DNA of 64,000 nucleotides from Campylobacter aviculae (GCF_005406215.1 NZ_NXMA01000004.1:1-64000); one strand, 5' to 3'. Shown: positions 1 through 9,427, numbered from the stretch's first letter. Notes: generated by a model not told the origin, from the sequence alone. Translations and numbers: made by a program.

Positions 1-528
1 GCTGTTCAAAACCTAACTAGCTCTTCTAATTCTCAAGCAGCTTCTTTAGAAGAAACTGCTGCTGCTTTAGAAGAGATTACTTCTTCTATGCAAAATGTTT
101 CTGTAAAGACTAGTGATGTTATCACTCAATCAGAAGAGATTAAAAACGTTACAGGTATTATTGGAGATATTGCAGATCAAATCAATCTTTTAGCATTAAA
201 TGCTGCTATAGAAGCTGCACGTGCAGGAGAACACGGACGAGGATTTGCTGTTGTGGCTGATGAAGTTAGAAAACTAGCAGAAAGAACTCAAAAATCATTG
301 AGTGAAATAGAAGCTAATACAAATTTATTAGTTCAATCTATCAATGATATGGCAGAATCTATTAAAGAACAAACTGCAGGTATTACTCAAATCAATGAGA
401 GTGTAGCTACTATTGATCAAACCACTAAAGACAATGTAGAAATTGCTAATGAATCAGCTATCATTTCTAATACAGTTAGTGATATAGCTAATAATATCTT
501 AGAAGATGTTAAGAAGAAAAAGTTTTAA
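1..528 (+). CDS. Methyl-accepting chemotaxis protein, C-terminal signalling domain (5' end outside window)
   Basis: The frame is open from base 1 to the stop at 526-528 and gives 175 residues. It holds the conserved hairpin tip of the MCP signalling domain ([21 protein letters not shown]), which contacts CheA and CheW, followed by the descending helix and a lysine-rich tail ending KKKKF. The sensory, membrane and HAMP parts lie upstream of the window. The sequence is nearly identical to the end of the opposite-strand receptor at 1130-3235, with visible changes such as G/S after VT and T/Q in SVA-IDQTT. Campylobacter Tlp2, Tlp3 and Tlp4 are known to share such a C-terminal half. Which Tlp this is cannot be told without its N-terminal part. 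Confidence 0.95.
   Translation, partial: AVQNLTSSSNSQAASLEETAAALEEITSSMQNVSVKTSDVITQSEEIKNVTGIIGDIADQINLLALNAAIEAARAGEHGRGFAVVADEVRKLAERTQKSLSEIEANTNLLVQSINDMAESIKEQTAGITQINESVATIDQTTKDNVEIANESAIISNTVSDIANNILEDVKKKKF
1..528. repeat. Inverted repeat, left arm (MCP signalling domain)
   Basis: Base 1 pairs with base 1657 and base 528 with base 1130, so the two 528-base arms are the same length with no gap I could find and only scattered substitutions. The left arm probably continues beyond the window edge. It corresponds to the shared signalling domains of two convergent chemoreceptor genes. Confidence 0.93.
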
Positions 529-541
529 AGAACTTTTTCTT
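514..541 (+). terminator. Stem-loop at the MCP stop codon
   Basis: An 11-bp perfect inverted repeat (AAGAAAAAGTT at 514-524, AACTTTTTCTT at 531-541) with a 6-nt loop spans the stop codon. The right arm is T-rich, so it could work as an intrinsic terminator. The stem is AU-rich and therefore weak. Confidence 0.4.
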
Positions 542-1129
542 TAATCATTATCTTTAAATCATTAATGATTATTCTTCTTTAATAACTTTATTGGATAATT
601 ATCATTGAATAAATCTTTGATAATTATCTTTACTTTTTTATATTATTACTTGATTATTATCTTTACTTGTATGATTAGATTGTTTTTATTTATGATTGTT
701 TTTTGTTATAGATTATTTATTTATAAGATTATCTTTTTAATACAATTTATCTTTCTTAATAAGATTATTTTTTTATATAATTATCCTAATTATCCTAGTA
801 ATTAAATAATAAAAGGATTGATTGTTATTAATTGATTAAACTGATTTTAATTGATTAATACTTTGATTTGAAAAGCGATTTTATATAATTTATCACTTTA
901 AAAGTTTTATAGTATTGATAATTAAATTAGCATATTTATTGAAGTAAGGGTGAGGTATAAAATTGAGTTTTGATGATTTTGGTATTTAACTAAATTAAAT
1001 TTTATTAATCAATTAAAAAATAATGTTACCACAAATTCATATATTTTCCTTAATAAAAATATATAAAATGATAACATAAGATCAAATAACTAGCTTTCTT
1101 AAGCTAGTTATTGAGTGATTAAAAGTTCT
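529..1129. other. 600-bp AT-rich spacer between convergent receptor genes, no gene seen
   Basis: No credible coding sequence is present. A 66-codon open frame at 605-805 is Ile/Phe/Tyr/Leu low-complexity with no ribosome binding site. The stretch carries many degenerate copies of an ATTATCTTT-like unit (about 550-760) and two copies of TTAATTGATTAA (about 827 and 847). A hairpin near 1087-1110 is listed separately. Confidence 0.7.
1087..1110 (-). terminator. Terminator of the minus-strand MCP gene
   Basis: TAACTAGCTT (1087-1096) and AAGCTAGTTA (1101-1110) form a 10-bp stem with a 4-nt loop, 20 bases past the stop codon of the receptor read on the minus strand. The short run TTTGATC follows on that strand. 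Confidence 0.55.
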
Positions 1130-1657
1130 TTAAAACTTTTTCTTCTTCACATCTTCTAATATATTATTAGCTATATCACTAACTGTATTAGAAATGATAG
1201 CTGATTCATTAGCAATTTCTACATTGTCTTTAGTAGTTTGATCAATTTGAGCTACACTCTCATTGATTTGAGTAATACCTGCAGTTTGTTCTTTAATAGA
1301 TTCTGCCATATCATTGATAGATTGAACTAATAAATTTGTATTAGCTTCTATTTCAGATAATGATTTTTGAGTTCTTTCTGCTAGTTTTCTAACTTCATCA
1401 GCCACAACCGCAAATCCTCTTCCGTGTTCTCCTGCACGTGCCGCTTCTATAGCAGCATTTAAGGCTAAGAGATTGATTTGATCTGCAATATCTCCAATAA
1501 TACTTGTAACGTTTTTAATTTCTTCAGATTGAGTGATAACATCACTAGTTTTAACTGAAACATTTTGCATAGAAGAAGTGATTTCTTCTAAAGCAGCAGC
1601 TGTTTCTTCTAAAGAAGCTGCTTGAGAATTAGAAGAACTAGTTAGGTTTTGAACAGC
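1130..1657. repeat. Inverted repeat, right arm (MCP signalling domain)
   Basis: Reverse-complement partner of 1-528. It starts at the stop codon of the minus-strand receptor and covers the signalling hairpin. The arms are separated by 601 bases. Confidence 0.93.
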
Positions 1658-3235
1658 ATTTTGTAATTTAGAACTTTCACTTGCTAAGTGATTAGCAAAT
1701 TCAGAACTTTGTTTTAACATTTTAATGATTTCTTCACCTAAAGCATTAGTAGTTACTTCAACACTACCACTAGCATTTTCTAATTTATTTCTAAAGTCTA
1801 AGCTCTTATATTCTTCAAAGATTTTATGAATAGCATTCATATCAGAACCTACTTTAGTTTGTAAAACATCTAAGAGTTTATTTAAAACGTTTTTAAGTTC
1901 TACAAGTTGAGGATTTCTTGGATTTGCAGTAATTCTTGCAGTTAAATCTCCTCTTTCTACAACTTGAACCGTAGAGACTGATTCTTTTACAGCTTGGTTA
2001 TCTTGTTCTAAACCTTGTTTGGTTGCAAGGATGTTTTCATTGATGATTTTTCCCATTTGTCCCAATTCATCATTATTATGAACTTCTATAGTTTTGACAT
2101 CATTTCTTTTATGATTTAAGAAAAGGAAGAAATTTTCCAAAGAATGAAGTGTAGTTCCAATTCTTACAGTTACTAATTTCCTAACACAGATGTAAATAAT
2201 TGCTAAGATAATAAATAAAAATACAATTGCTACTATTATTATTGCAAATTGAAGTTTATATAAAGGGGCCAAAACAGATGCTTTAGGAGTTGTTACTAGT
2301 ATGCTCCAGTGACTTGAATTATTTATCGTACTAAAAGATACTACAGAAGCATAGCTTTCAAATCCTGTTGAAGTTAGAAAATTATCTAATAATAAATCTT
2401 TATTTGATCTTACAGCTTCTGCAATAGTTTTTGCAGTAGGAGCATGATTATATTCATCTAATTTTTGCAAAAGTGCTTTAGGATTTTCATGTATTACAAA
2501 TTCAGCATCATTTGATAATAGTATTCTTTGATCTCCTTTATGAAAATCCAAAGATGGATCGAGTAAAACTTTTGCCATTTCTGAAAATTCTAAAGAAAAT
2601 CCTATTGCTCCAATGTATTTTCCAGTTTTATTAAAAAGCGGCATAGCAAAATTTATACCTATAAATTCTCCGTTTCCAAAATTTAATTTAGTAGCTTTGC
2701 CAAATGCAACTTTAGGATTATTTGCATTAGCTTGCTGTTGAATTGTTTCCAAAACGGGAATTTCTTGATAAGCATTGTCAAGGCGTATAATTTTAATACC
2801 ACCAGTAACTCCTGGAGTTGTATCGTTTAATACCATTGAAAAAACACCATCTTTGCACATAAATTTTTCTTTATCGCCACCTGATATCACAGAAGGATCA
2901 TTTAAATATAAGAAGGCGTATGTAGTATGCATACTACCATCTAAAGTATCCTTAACAAGATTTGTTAGAATATTCATGTCAATAAAACCATCATCTTTTA
3001 TGGAATCTGTTATAGACATACCAACCGCTCTAGATAGCATTATAGGCTCATTTAATGAACCTTCCATATAATTTACGTATCTTTTTGAAGCTAACTTAAC
3101 AGATTCTTCAGCTTGATATCCCATATTTGAAGAAACTTGAAAAGATATAAAAGCAATCATAATAGCTAATCCTAAAACAATACTTATTGCTGTAAATAAG
3201 ATCAGTTTCGTACCAATGCTTAGAGATTTAAACAT
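1130..3235 (-). CDS. Methyl-accepting chemotaxis protein with periplasmic Cache-type sensor (Tlp4-like)
   Basis: This is a transmembrane chemoreceptor of 701 residues that feeds periplasmic ligand binding to CheA/CheW. It has a first membrane helix at about residues 11-31, a periplasmic domain of about 295 residues with the [13 protein letters not shown] motif typical of dCache sensors, a second helix at about 328-350, then HAMP and the signalling domain with [21 protein letters not shown]. The start is supported by AAAGGATT upstream. In C. jejuni the receptor next to the downstream gene set is Tlp4 (Cj0262c, as I remember it), but the sensor domain is the variable part and the ligand cannot be inferred. 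The last 528 bases are one arm of an inverted repeat with 1-528. Confidence 0.95.
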   Translation of the reverse strand: MFKSLSIGTKLILFTAISIVLGLAIMIAFISFQVSSNMGYQAEESVKLASKRYVNYMEGSLNEPIMLSRAVGMSITDSIKDDGFIDMNILTNLVKDTLDGSMHTTYAFLYLNDPSVISGGDKEKFMCKDGVFSMVLNDTTPGVTGGIKIIRLDNAYQEIPVLETIQQQANANNPKVAFGKATKLNFGNGEFIGINFAMPLFNKTGKYIGAIGFSLEFSEMAKVLLDPSLDFHKGDQRILLSNDAEFVIHENPKALLQKLDEYNHAPTAKTIAEAVRSNKDLLLDNFLTSTGFESYASVVSFSTINNSSHWSILVTTPKASVLAPLYKLQFAIIIVAIVFLFIILAIIYICVRKLVTVRIGTTLHSLENFFLFLNHKRNDVKTIEVHNNDELGQMGKIINENILATKQGLEQDNQAVKESVSTVQVVERGDLTARITANPRNPQLVELKNVLNKLLDVLQTKVGSDMNAIHKIFEEYKSLDFRNKLENASGSVEVTTNALGEEIIKMLKQSSEFANHLASESSKLQNAVQNLTSSSNSQAASLEETAAALEEITSSMQNVSVKTSDVITQSEEIKNVTSIIGDIADQINLLALNAAIEAARAGEHGRGFAVVADEVRKLAERTQKSLSEIEANTNLLVQSINDMAESIKEQTAGITQINESVAQIDQTTKDNVEIANESAIISNTVSDIANNILEDVKKKKF

Positions 3236-3452
3236 AATAAAATCCTTTCTTAAAATGTAGTGAATTTTTTCGAGTAAATTATTATAATTAAAAAATTTTT
3301 AAAATAAAATAATTAAAAAGTATTTATTATTACATTAAAATTCAAGCTTTTTTAAGTATGATAAAATCGAGGTTTATAATTTTTAAATAAAAAATCAATT
3401 GATTAAATTTTTGGTTATAAATTTTTATTTAAATTAATGATTATTAAAGAAG

Positions 3453-3971
3453 TTAAATACATTTTAAGGTATGATAAAATTCAGCATTATTAAAACTTGG
3501 AGGAAAGGGAACTTTTGCTGAAAATTCTTTATAGGTGCTCCCAGGAAGTTTGTCTATAATTTCTATAGTATAAGAAACGCTTATGTTTTTCATTTTAGCA
3601 TTACGTATATTTTTATCGCTAAAAATCTCACCACTTACGTGTTGTTTGTTAAATATATTTAGCATCAAATAGCATTTTCGAATATCGAATTTGGTTAAAT
3701 TTTGAACTTTTCCTGTAACTATAACACTTTCATTTCTTAAATCTCTTGTGTAGACTAGATTGCTAATTTTAGCTTGAGTAGTAAATTGATTGATGGTTAA
3801 AAAAATAGAATAAATTAAAAGTGCTGTAAAAACAGTTGTTATGGTATAAGCTGTTAAGGCTATTTCTCTTTGTTTGATTTTTAAAAAAATTAAAATACAA
3901 ATCAAAACAAAACAAACGATTAAAATAATAAAAGCCAAAAAATGATAAATAGTAAGTTGCATTAAAAGCAC
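3453..3971 (-). CDS. Small membrane-anchored protein, DUF2393-like (Cj0266c-type)
   Basis: The 172-residue protein has two hydrophobic helices near the N-terminus (about residues 8-28 and 37-60). A soluble domain follows with a beta-rich look (RNESVIVTGKVQNLTKFDIR), probably outside the cytoplasm. It overlaps the end of the next gene upstream (3962-4492) by 10 bases, and both proteins have the same architecture, so they look like tandem paralogues in one operon with the SPFH gene. The DUF2393 assignment comes from memory of epsilonproteobacterial membrane proteins. The function is unknown. Confidence 0.8.
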   Translation of the reverse strand: MLLMQLTIYHFLAFIILIVCFVLICILIFLKIKQREIALTAYTITTVFTALLIYSIFLTINQFTTQAKISNLVYTRDLRNESVIVTGKVQNLTKFDIRKCYLMLNIFNKQHVSGEIFSDKNIRNAKMKNISVSYTIEIIDKLPGSTYKEFSAKVPFPPSFNNAEFYHTLKCI

Positions 3972-4492
3972 TCCGAAGATAAACCTATAGTATAGTTATT
4001 GTCATAATCAAAATTCTCGAAAGCAATTCTTTGAAATTGTGTTGTATTTTTTTTCAAATCTTTAAGTTTTTGACTTTTTATTCTAAAAGGTATCAATTGG
4101 TTTTTATATTTATTGATGATATTGTCTTGCGGCAGTATGCTTTTAAAAACTTTAGCAGTGATTTTGCATTCTTTAAAATTATTTTTTGAGGTATTAGTTA
4201 TGTTAAAATCGACTATTAAATCTCCGGAGGTTTTTATTATTCTCTGTTCTATGATAGCTATTTTTCTATTTCTTACCTCATAATCTATAAGCTTATATCC
4301 AAAAATATAAATTACAAAACATAAGATTAAATTGATGGCAATAATAAAAAGCGCTATAACAGGTCTATGACGCAAAAAAACACACAGAAGAGTAACACAA
4401 ACAAAAAGGAAAAAAACAAGCAAAATGAGCATATAATCTACTAAGTAAAGGTGTGTAGCGTAGAAAAGCACAATTTCTTTTATTTTTTCCAA
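3962..4492 (-). CDS. Small membrane-anchored protein, DUF2393-like (Cj0267c-type)
   Basis: The 176-residue protein has two N-terminal membrane helices (about residues 17-38 and 45-66) and a C-terminal domain with the pattern DLIVDFNITNTSKNNFKECK. This parallels the VTGKVQNLTKFDIRKC segment of its downstream neighbour, which suggests a duplicated pair. The start lies 18 bases after the SPFH gene and a TAAGGA-like site precedes it, so it is probably co-transcribed with 4511-5593. The SPFH link hints at a membrane-organisation role, but this is only inference. Confidence 0.8.
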   Translation of the reverse strand: MEKIKEIVLFYATHLYLVDYMLILLVFFLFVCVTLLCVFLRHRPVIALFIIAINLILCFVIYIFGYKLIDYEVRNRKIAIIEQRIIKTSGDLIVDFNITNTSKNNFKECKITAKVFKSILPQDNIINKYKNQLIPFRIKSQKLKDLKKNTTQFQRIAFENFDYDNNYTIGLSSECF

Positions 4493-4510
4493 ATTATTTT
4501 TCCTTAATTT

Positions 4511-5593
4511 TTAATTAAAATTTGCTGCACTTTGTTTTTTAGCATCCTTTGTATCTACCCAGATATTTGGAACTGCACCGCCTGGAGTTAGAAAAATTTT
4601 AGCATCCTTATTAATTTTTAAAGCTTCATTGAATTCTTTTTGCGTCTCTATTTGTTTTAAATTTAGCAAAGAGTTATTTAGACTATTGGCAATTTCTTTA
4701 TTAGAATAAGCTTGAGCATCGGCCTCAATCTTAACAGCCATAGCTTTACCTTTAGCACTTATGATTGTTGCATTCGCTTCACCTTCAGCTAAAGCTGCTT
4801 TTTTCAATGCCTCTTGATTAGCCCTTTCAACTTCATATTTTGTTCTTTCAGCCTCTTGTTTAGCGATTTGGACACGTTCAATTTGTTCTTTGACTTTTGA
4901 AGGTAGAATGATTTCTCTTAATTGAACAGCACGAAGTTCTACAGGTTCATTAGGTTGAGTGGCTATAGTTCTTCTTATACCTTCTTCGATTTGAGCTGCT
5001 ATGGTATTACGATTAGTCGGCAATTCTTCAGCTGTATATTTTCCTACAACACTTCTCACAATATCTCTTACAACTGGATCAATAATTTTATTTTCCCAGT
5101 TTAAACTCCAAGTTGCTATAGTTTGTGGTACTTGAGAAGGATTTAAGCGATATTGAACGGTTACATCTATAGAAACAGGAAGTCCTCTTGAGTCTAAAAC
5201 AGAAATACTATTTTTATTAATAACTCCTGATCCTGAAGTTAGATTTTCATTGGCTCCTTCAAAAGATGCGTAATTGATTTGTCTTATTCTTGTGTCAATG
5301 ATAGTAATTTTTTGTACAAAAGGTAAGAAAAAATGAAGACCTGGACTTAAAGGAGTAGGGTTGTATTTACCAGTAGTTGATTTGATACCCATTTCCCCAG
5401 AATTAACTATTGCAAAAGGTTTAGCAATAGTAATAAATAATATAAGTACTAAAATAGTATAAATCAGTGGAGAAAATTTACCAAACCCCTTAAAATTGAA
5501 TTCAGGTGATTTGAAATTGAAATTTTTGTGATTATTATTTTCATTGGAATTTCCATTTTTTTTGTTAAAATAATCATTTAAATCAGCTGGCAT
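4511..5593 (-). CDS. SPFH/band 7 (prohibitin, HflK/stomatin-like) membrane protein
   Basis: The 360-residue protein has a cytoplasmic, Asn-rich N-terminus, one membrane helix at about residues 41-61, and then an SPFH domain. The SPFH domain starts at VNSGEMGIKSTTGKYNPTPL and contains the typical DTRIRQINY and RDIVRSVVGKYTAEEL segments. An Ala/Glu-rich coiled coil (about 230-300) follows. Family members form oligomeric rings that scaffold membrane proteins or restrain FtsH protease. The gene heads an apparent operon with two small membrane proteins downstream and is 11 bases past the ilvE stop on the same strand. Confidence 0.9.
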   Translation of the reverse strand: MPADLNDYFNKKNGNSNENNNHKNFNFKSPEFNFKGFGKFSPLIYTILVLILFITIAKPFAIVNSGEMGIKSTTGKYNPTPLSPGLHFFLPFVQKITIIDTRIRQINYASFEGANENLTSGSGVINKNSISVLDSRGLPVSIDVTVQYRLNPSQVPQTIATWSLNWENKIIDPVVRDIVRSVVGKYTAEELPTNRNTIAAQIEEGIRRTIATQPNEPVELRAVQLREIILPSKVKEQIERVQIAKQEAERTKYEVERANQEALKKAALAEGEANATIISAKGKAMAVKIEADAQAYSNKEIANSLNNSLLNLKQIETQKEFNEALKINKDAKIFLTPGGAVPNIWVDTKDAKKQSAANFN

Positions 5594-5604
5594 TTTTTTC
5601 CTTT

Positions 5605-6519
5605 CTAAATATAAGTTAGCATAGATGTGTATTTTTGATTACGCCCATAAACTATATCAAAATAAGCGTCTTGAATTTTTTTGGTTATAGAACCTCTTAA
5701 ACCACTGCCTATTATTCTTGCATCAATATTATTAATTGGAGTGATTTCAGCGGCTGTTCCAGTAAAAAATGCTTCATCAGCAGTGTAAGCTTCATCTCTT
5801 GAAATTCTTTGACGAAGAGTGGTGATACCTAAATCTTGAGAAATTTTAAGTACCGTATCTTGTGTGATGCTTTTTAGAGAAAAATCATTTGGAGGTGTGA
5901 TTAAAATCCCATCTTTTATCATAAAAAAGCATTCACCCGTTCCTTCCGCGATAAAACCTTCCTCATCAAGCATTAAAGCTTCTTCATATCCTGCTTCAAT
6001 AGCTTCAAATTTTGCAATTTGCGAATTAAGATAATTTGCACTTGCCTTAGCTTTACCCATGCAAGATTTCACACTATTTCTCATAAAGGATGAAATTTTT
6101 ACTTTTATACCTTTTTCCAAACTTTCTTCACCAAGATAAGCACCCCATTCCCAAGCAGCTATACCAACCCTAACAGGAGCTTTAGCATGATATAAGCCCA
6201 TAACTCCATCTCCTAAGAAAATTAAAGGACGAATATAAACATTGTTTTTAAATCCATTTGCTTTTAAAAGATCAATTTGTGCTTTCTCAAGCTCTTTTTG
6301 AGAAAAAGGACAGTCTAAAAGAGTGATTTTTGCAGACTCTAAAAGTCTTCTAGTGTGATCTTCAAGTCTAAAAATTGCTAAGCCCTTATCAGTTTTATAA
6401 GCTCTAGTTCCTTCAAAAACAGCATTACCATAATGCAAGGAGTGAGTTAAAAAATGTAAAGTCGCGTCTTTAAAATCAACTAATTTTCCATCCATCCAAA
6501 TTTTATCTGCTGAGATCAT
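5605..6519 (-). CDS. ilvE: Branched-chain amino acid aminotransferase
   Basis: IlvE transfers the amino group between glutamate and the 2-keto acids of Val, Leu and Ile, using PLP. It is a class IV fold-type enzyme with HYGNAVFEGTRAY near the N-terminus, the lysine region VKSCMGKAKASANYLNSQIA, and the EGFIAEGTGECFFM and TGTAAEITPI cofactor loops. The frame is open up to 6576, but the ATG at 6519 (MISADKIWMDGK) has AAGGTC at proper spacing and gives 304 residues, the family length. I chose that start. It is probably co-transcribed with the SPFH gene. Confidence 0.96.
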   Translation of the reverse strand: MISADKIWMDGKLVDFKDATLHFLTHSLHYGNAVFEGTRAYKTDKGLAIFRLEDHTRRLLESAKITLLDCPFSQKELEKAQIDLLKANGFKNNVYIRPLIFLGDGVMGLYHAKAPVRVGIAAWEWGAYLGEESLEKGIKVKISSFMRNSVKSCMGKAKASANYLNSQIAKFEAIEAGYEEALMLDEEGFIAEGTGECFFMIKDGILITPPNDFSLKSITQDTVLKISQDLGITTLRQRISRDEAYTADEAFFTGTAAEITPINNIDARIIGSGLRGSITKKIQDAYFDIVYGRNQKYTSMLTYI

Positions 6520-6747
6520 TTTTGACCTTGTGTTTAAATTAATTTTTTGTTTTAATAAAACTCTTAATTGTATCAAAAGTAAATTAATGATAGACTTTTA
6601 ACTATAACGAAATTTATAAATTTTTAAGGAATTGATTTTTTTATAACAATTTTGTTTGAAAAAAGTAACTAAAAAATTTTCAAAAATTAATACCATCTTT
6701 GTTAAATTTTTGAAATAATTACAAAAAACTAAAATCAAGGAGAAAAA

Positions 6748-6954
6748 ATGCCAATTGTAAATATAAAATTAGCTAAACCTGCATTAAGTAAGGAGAAAAA
6801 AGCTGAACTTATAGCCGATGTAACTCATCTTTTAAGCACAAAGTATAATAAAAATAAAGAAAGAGTGGTTGTAGTAATAGAAGATGTGGAAAATTATGAT
6901 ATAGGATTTGGCGGAGAGAGTGTAGAGCAAATTAAAGCAAAGGCTGCAAAATGA
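6748..6954 (+). CDS. 4-oxalocrotonate tautomerase family protein
   Basis: The 68-residue protein starts MPIVNIKLAKPALSKEKK. After removal of Met, Pro1 would be the catalytic general base of this superfamily, and the DIGFGGES segment fits the fold. The physiological substrate in Campylobacter is not known. AAGGAG lies 6 bases before the ATG. Its end overlaps the start of bcp (ATGA), so the two are translationally coupled. A divergent paralogue sits at 55731-55946. Confidence 0.92.
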   Translation: MPIVNIKLAKPALSKEKKAELIADVTHLLSTKYNKNKERVVVVIEDVENYDIGFGGESVEQIKAKAAK

Positions 6955-7409
6955 GTGATTTAAAAATAGGAGACAAAGCTCCCGAATTTGAGCTTTTAAA
7001 TCAAGATGGGATTAAAATAGCACTCAAAGATTTTATCGGAAAAAAAGTGATTTTGTATTTTTATCCAAAAGATAATACTCCAGGTTGTACAACAGAAGCT
7101 TGTGATTTTAGTGAAAATTATGATCGTTTTAGTGACAAAAATGCTGTGATTTTAGGAGTAAGTCCGGATAGCACCTCAAGTCATGAAAAATTTATCTCTA
7201 AATTTGGTTTAAAACATATTTTATTAAGCGATAATGAAAAGGAGGTGGCAAAACTTTATGGGGCTTGGGGACTTAAAAAAAATTATGGCAAAGAATATGA
7301 AGGCATTATTCGTTCAACTTTTGTGATCGATGAAAATGGAAAAATCGCACAAATTTATAGCAATGTTCGTGTAAAGGATCATGCTTTAAAAGTGCTTGAA
7401 AGCCTTTAA
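6951..7409 (+). CDS. bcp: Thiol peroxidase of the Bcp/PrxQ family
   Basis: Bcp reduces hydroperoxides in the cytoplasm using thioredoxin-linked cysteines. In the 152 residues I see the peroxidatic motif PKDNTPGCTTEACDF with both PrxQ cysteines (Cys47 and Cys52 approximately), the preceding ILYFYP strand and the later IRSTFVIDENG segment. The start overlaps the tautomerase stop by 4 bases and its stop shares one base with the queH start, so the three form a compact operon. Confidence 0.96.
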   Translation: MSDLKIGDKAPEFELLNQDGIKIALKDFIGKKVILYFYPKDNTPGCTTEACDFSENYDRFSDKNAVILGVSPDSTSSHEKFISKFGLKHILLSDNEKEVAKLYGAWGLKKNYGKEYEGIIRSTFVIDENGKIAQIYSNVRVKDHALKVLESL

Positions 7410-8506
7410 TGTTAGTGCATATTTGTTGTAGTGTGGATAGCCATTATTTTATAGAAGAATTAAGAAAAGCTTATCCTAAAGAAGAAATTATAGCTTATTT
7501 TTATGATCCTAATATCCATCCTTTAAGTGAATATGAATTGCGATTTTTAGATGTTAAAAGAAGTTGTGAGAAGCTTAAAATTAAACTTTATAAGGGCGAG
7601 TATGAATATGAAAAATGGCTTAATGCTGTGCGTGGATTTGAAGATGAGCCAGAAAAGGGTGCAAGGTGTGAAATTTGTTTTGATCTAAGAATGGGATCTA
7701 GCGTTGAATTTGCTGCAAAGTTAGGACAAAAAAAACTCACAACTACACTTTTGACAAGTCCAAAAAAAGATTTAGAACAATTAAAAAATGCTTTACAAAA
7801 AGAATGCGAGCCTTACGGAATAGAATTTTTAGCTCCAGATTTTCGTAAAAATGGAGGAACGCAAAGACAATTTGCTTTGGCTAAGGAGCAAAAACTTTAT
7901 CATCAAAATTATTGTGGGTGTATTTATGGACTGAAAAAACAAAAGCAAGATAAAAATTTTATTGATGAACTGATGTCTCCGATAAATAGACAAATTTTAC
8001 CTGGAAGTATAGAAGCTAGAATTGCTCTTTATAAAAAAATTACAATGCTTGAAAGAAAAGGAAAAAAATTTGATATTGTGAGACAAAAATTTTTAAATTA
8101 TCGTCTTTTAAGCGCTCTAATAAAGCTTAACAAAAAGCCAACTAAATGCCATATTTTATTTTATTCTCATTTTAAAAATTCTTATACGCGTTTTTCCTTA
8201 GATGAAAATTCTTTAAATAAAAATTTAAAAAAAGGTTTTTATAAAAGCACAAAAGATGAAATACTTTTTATAGAATTTCAAAATTTTAATTCTTATTTTA
8301 AAAATAAATGGAAAGATTTCGAAGATTTTTTAAAGTATCCTTTGAAGGTAGAAGAGGAAATCAAGTGGAGAAATAAACTTTTTGGAGCTTATGATCTTTC
8401 ACCTATTATTGTGCTTGAAAAAATTTTGCCTGCAAGGTATGAAATTATAGCAAAAAGTGAAATTTATTTTGATATAAAAGAAAAACTGGTTAAAGGAGAT
8501 ATATAA
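7409..8506 (+). CDS. queH: Epoxyqueuosine reductase QueH with C-terminal extension
   Basis: QueH performs the last step of queuosine tRNA modification, reducing epoxyqueuosine. The N-terminal about 190 residues carry the family hallmarks: paired cysteines in LVHICCSVDSH, a CEIC pair at about 90-93, and the QNYCGCIYGL cluster. With 365 residues it is much longer than a minimal QueH (about 200). The extra C-terminal part of about 160 residues is Lys/Phe-rich and matches nothing I recognise. The frame is continuous, so this is a natural extension and not a frameshift. It starts on the last base of bcp and is 1 base before the next gene. Confidence 0.88.
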   Translation: MLVHICCSVDSHYFIEELRKAYPKEEIIAYFYDPNIHPLSEYELRFLDVKRSCEKLKIKLYKGEYEYEKWLNAVRGFEDEPEKGARCEICFDLRMGSSVEFAAKLGQKKLTTTLLTSPKKDLEQLKNALQKECEPYGIEFLAPDFRKNGGTQRQFALAKEQKLYHQNYCGCIYGLKKQKQDKNFIDELMSPINRQILPGSIEARIALYKKITMLERKGKKFDIVRQKFLNYRLLSALIKLNKKPTKCHILFYSHFKNSYTRFSLDENSLNKNLKKGFYKSTKDEILFIEFQNFNSYFKNKWKDFEDFLKYPLKVEEEIKWRNKLFGAYDLSPIIVLEKILPARYEIIAKSEIYFDIKEKLVKGDI

Positions 8507-8507
8507 A

Positions 8508-9341
8508 ATGAAAAAATGGTTTTTATTAATATCTTTAATTTGTGGTCTTTATGCAAAAAATTATGAAATTAAAACTTATGGTTTTAAATTAAACGATAAA
8601 GGGTATGATTTAATAGAAAATCAAAAAAATCAATGCTTATGGAACATTTGTTCTTTGCAAATTATTTTAACCAAGGGTGAAAAAACTTTTACAAATTTAC
8701 AAAAAGAAAAAGCGATACAATCTTATAAAAATAATCTTATATTTTTTCCAGATTTAAATCTGTCTTTAGGAAATTTTGAAAATGATAGGTTAAATGATAA
8801 GCTAAATGATATTTCTATGGAAAAATCAATTCAATTACTTTTGCAAGATAAAAAAATGTTTTTAAAGCAAGATAAAAACAATTATTATGGTAAATATTTT
8901 AACTCCAATTTAAAAGTTTCTTATATCGATAAGGATTTGATATTTTTTGAGTATTTTGTTGATTTTAGCTATAGCTCTGCAGCACATCCTAGCTTTTATC
9001 AAAAAGGTTTTGCTTTTGATTTAAAAAATAAAAAAATTAAAACTTATTTTTTAAAAGACGTTGTTAAGGATGGTGAAAAATTTAGAACCTTTATGCGAAA
9101 AAAACTTCAAGTCTATTTTAAGAAAGCCAATAGAGATGATTTTATCCATGTAGATTATTTTCAAAAAGATGAACACTCTTTCAATCTTTTAGAGCAAGCA
9201 GTTGTTTTTAAAAAAGACAGGCTTTATATTGATTTAAGAGATTTATTAAGCGAAGCGGATAGAAGTTTGGATTTTTTTGAAATCCCTTATAGAGATTTAA
9301 AATCCTTTGCAAAAGCGGATTTAAAAAAGATTTTAAATTGA
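8508..9341 (+). CDS. Exported protein with DUF3298/RsiV-like domain
   Basis: The 277-residue protein starts with a signal peptide (MKKWFLLISLICGLYAKN, cleavage probably after YA). The C-terminal half has the pattern YFVDFSYSSAAHPSFYQKGF, followed by FAFDLKNKKI and LKDVV. This is typical of the DUF3298 fold found at the C-terminus of RsiV-like proteins, with the conserved Gly/Ala-His near the strand turn. It should be periplasmic. It is coupled to queH by 1 base but no functional link is evident. Confidence 0.8.
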   Translation: MKKWFLLISLICGLYAKNYEIKTYGFKLNDKGYDLIENQKNQCLWNICSLQIILTKGEKTFTNLQKEKAIQSYKNNLIFFPDLNLSLGNFENDRLNDKLNDISMEKSIQLLLQDKKMFLKQDKNNYYGKYFNSNLKVSYIDKDLIFFEYFVDFSYSSAAHPSFYQKGFAFDLKNKKIKTYFLKDVVKDGEKFRTFMRKKLQVYFKKANRDDFIHVDYFQKDEHSFNLLEQAVVFKKDRLYIDLRDLLSEADRSLDFFEIPYRDLKSFAKADLKKILN

Positions 9342-9391
9342 AACTGAAATTTATTGTATAATAATTAATGTAATTTTTAATGATTTTTTTA

Positions 9392-9397
9392 TATAAT
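9392..9397 (+). promoter_or_regulatory. Likely -10 box for fabZ
   Basis: TATAAT after a T-run, 30 bases before the fabZ start, fits the Campylobacter sigma70 pattern, which has a T-rich upstream element and no strong -35. A second TATAAT occurs at 9357-9362. Confidence 0.5.
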
Positions 9398-9427
9398 TTA
9401 GTTTTTAATTGTTTTTCAAGGTTATAA

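Noticed and set aside
605..805. 66-codon open frame between the two chemoreceptor genes
   Set aside because: Only Ile, Phe, Leu and Tyr low-complexity from AT-rich DNA, with no ribosome binding site and no recognisable pattern.
6451..6576. Longer ilvE start at 6576
   Set aside because: The extra 19 residues are not typical, and the ATG at 6519 has a better ribosome binding site and family length.
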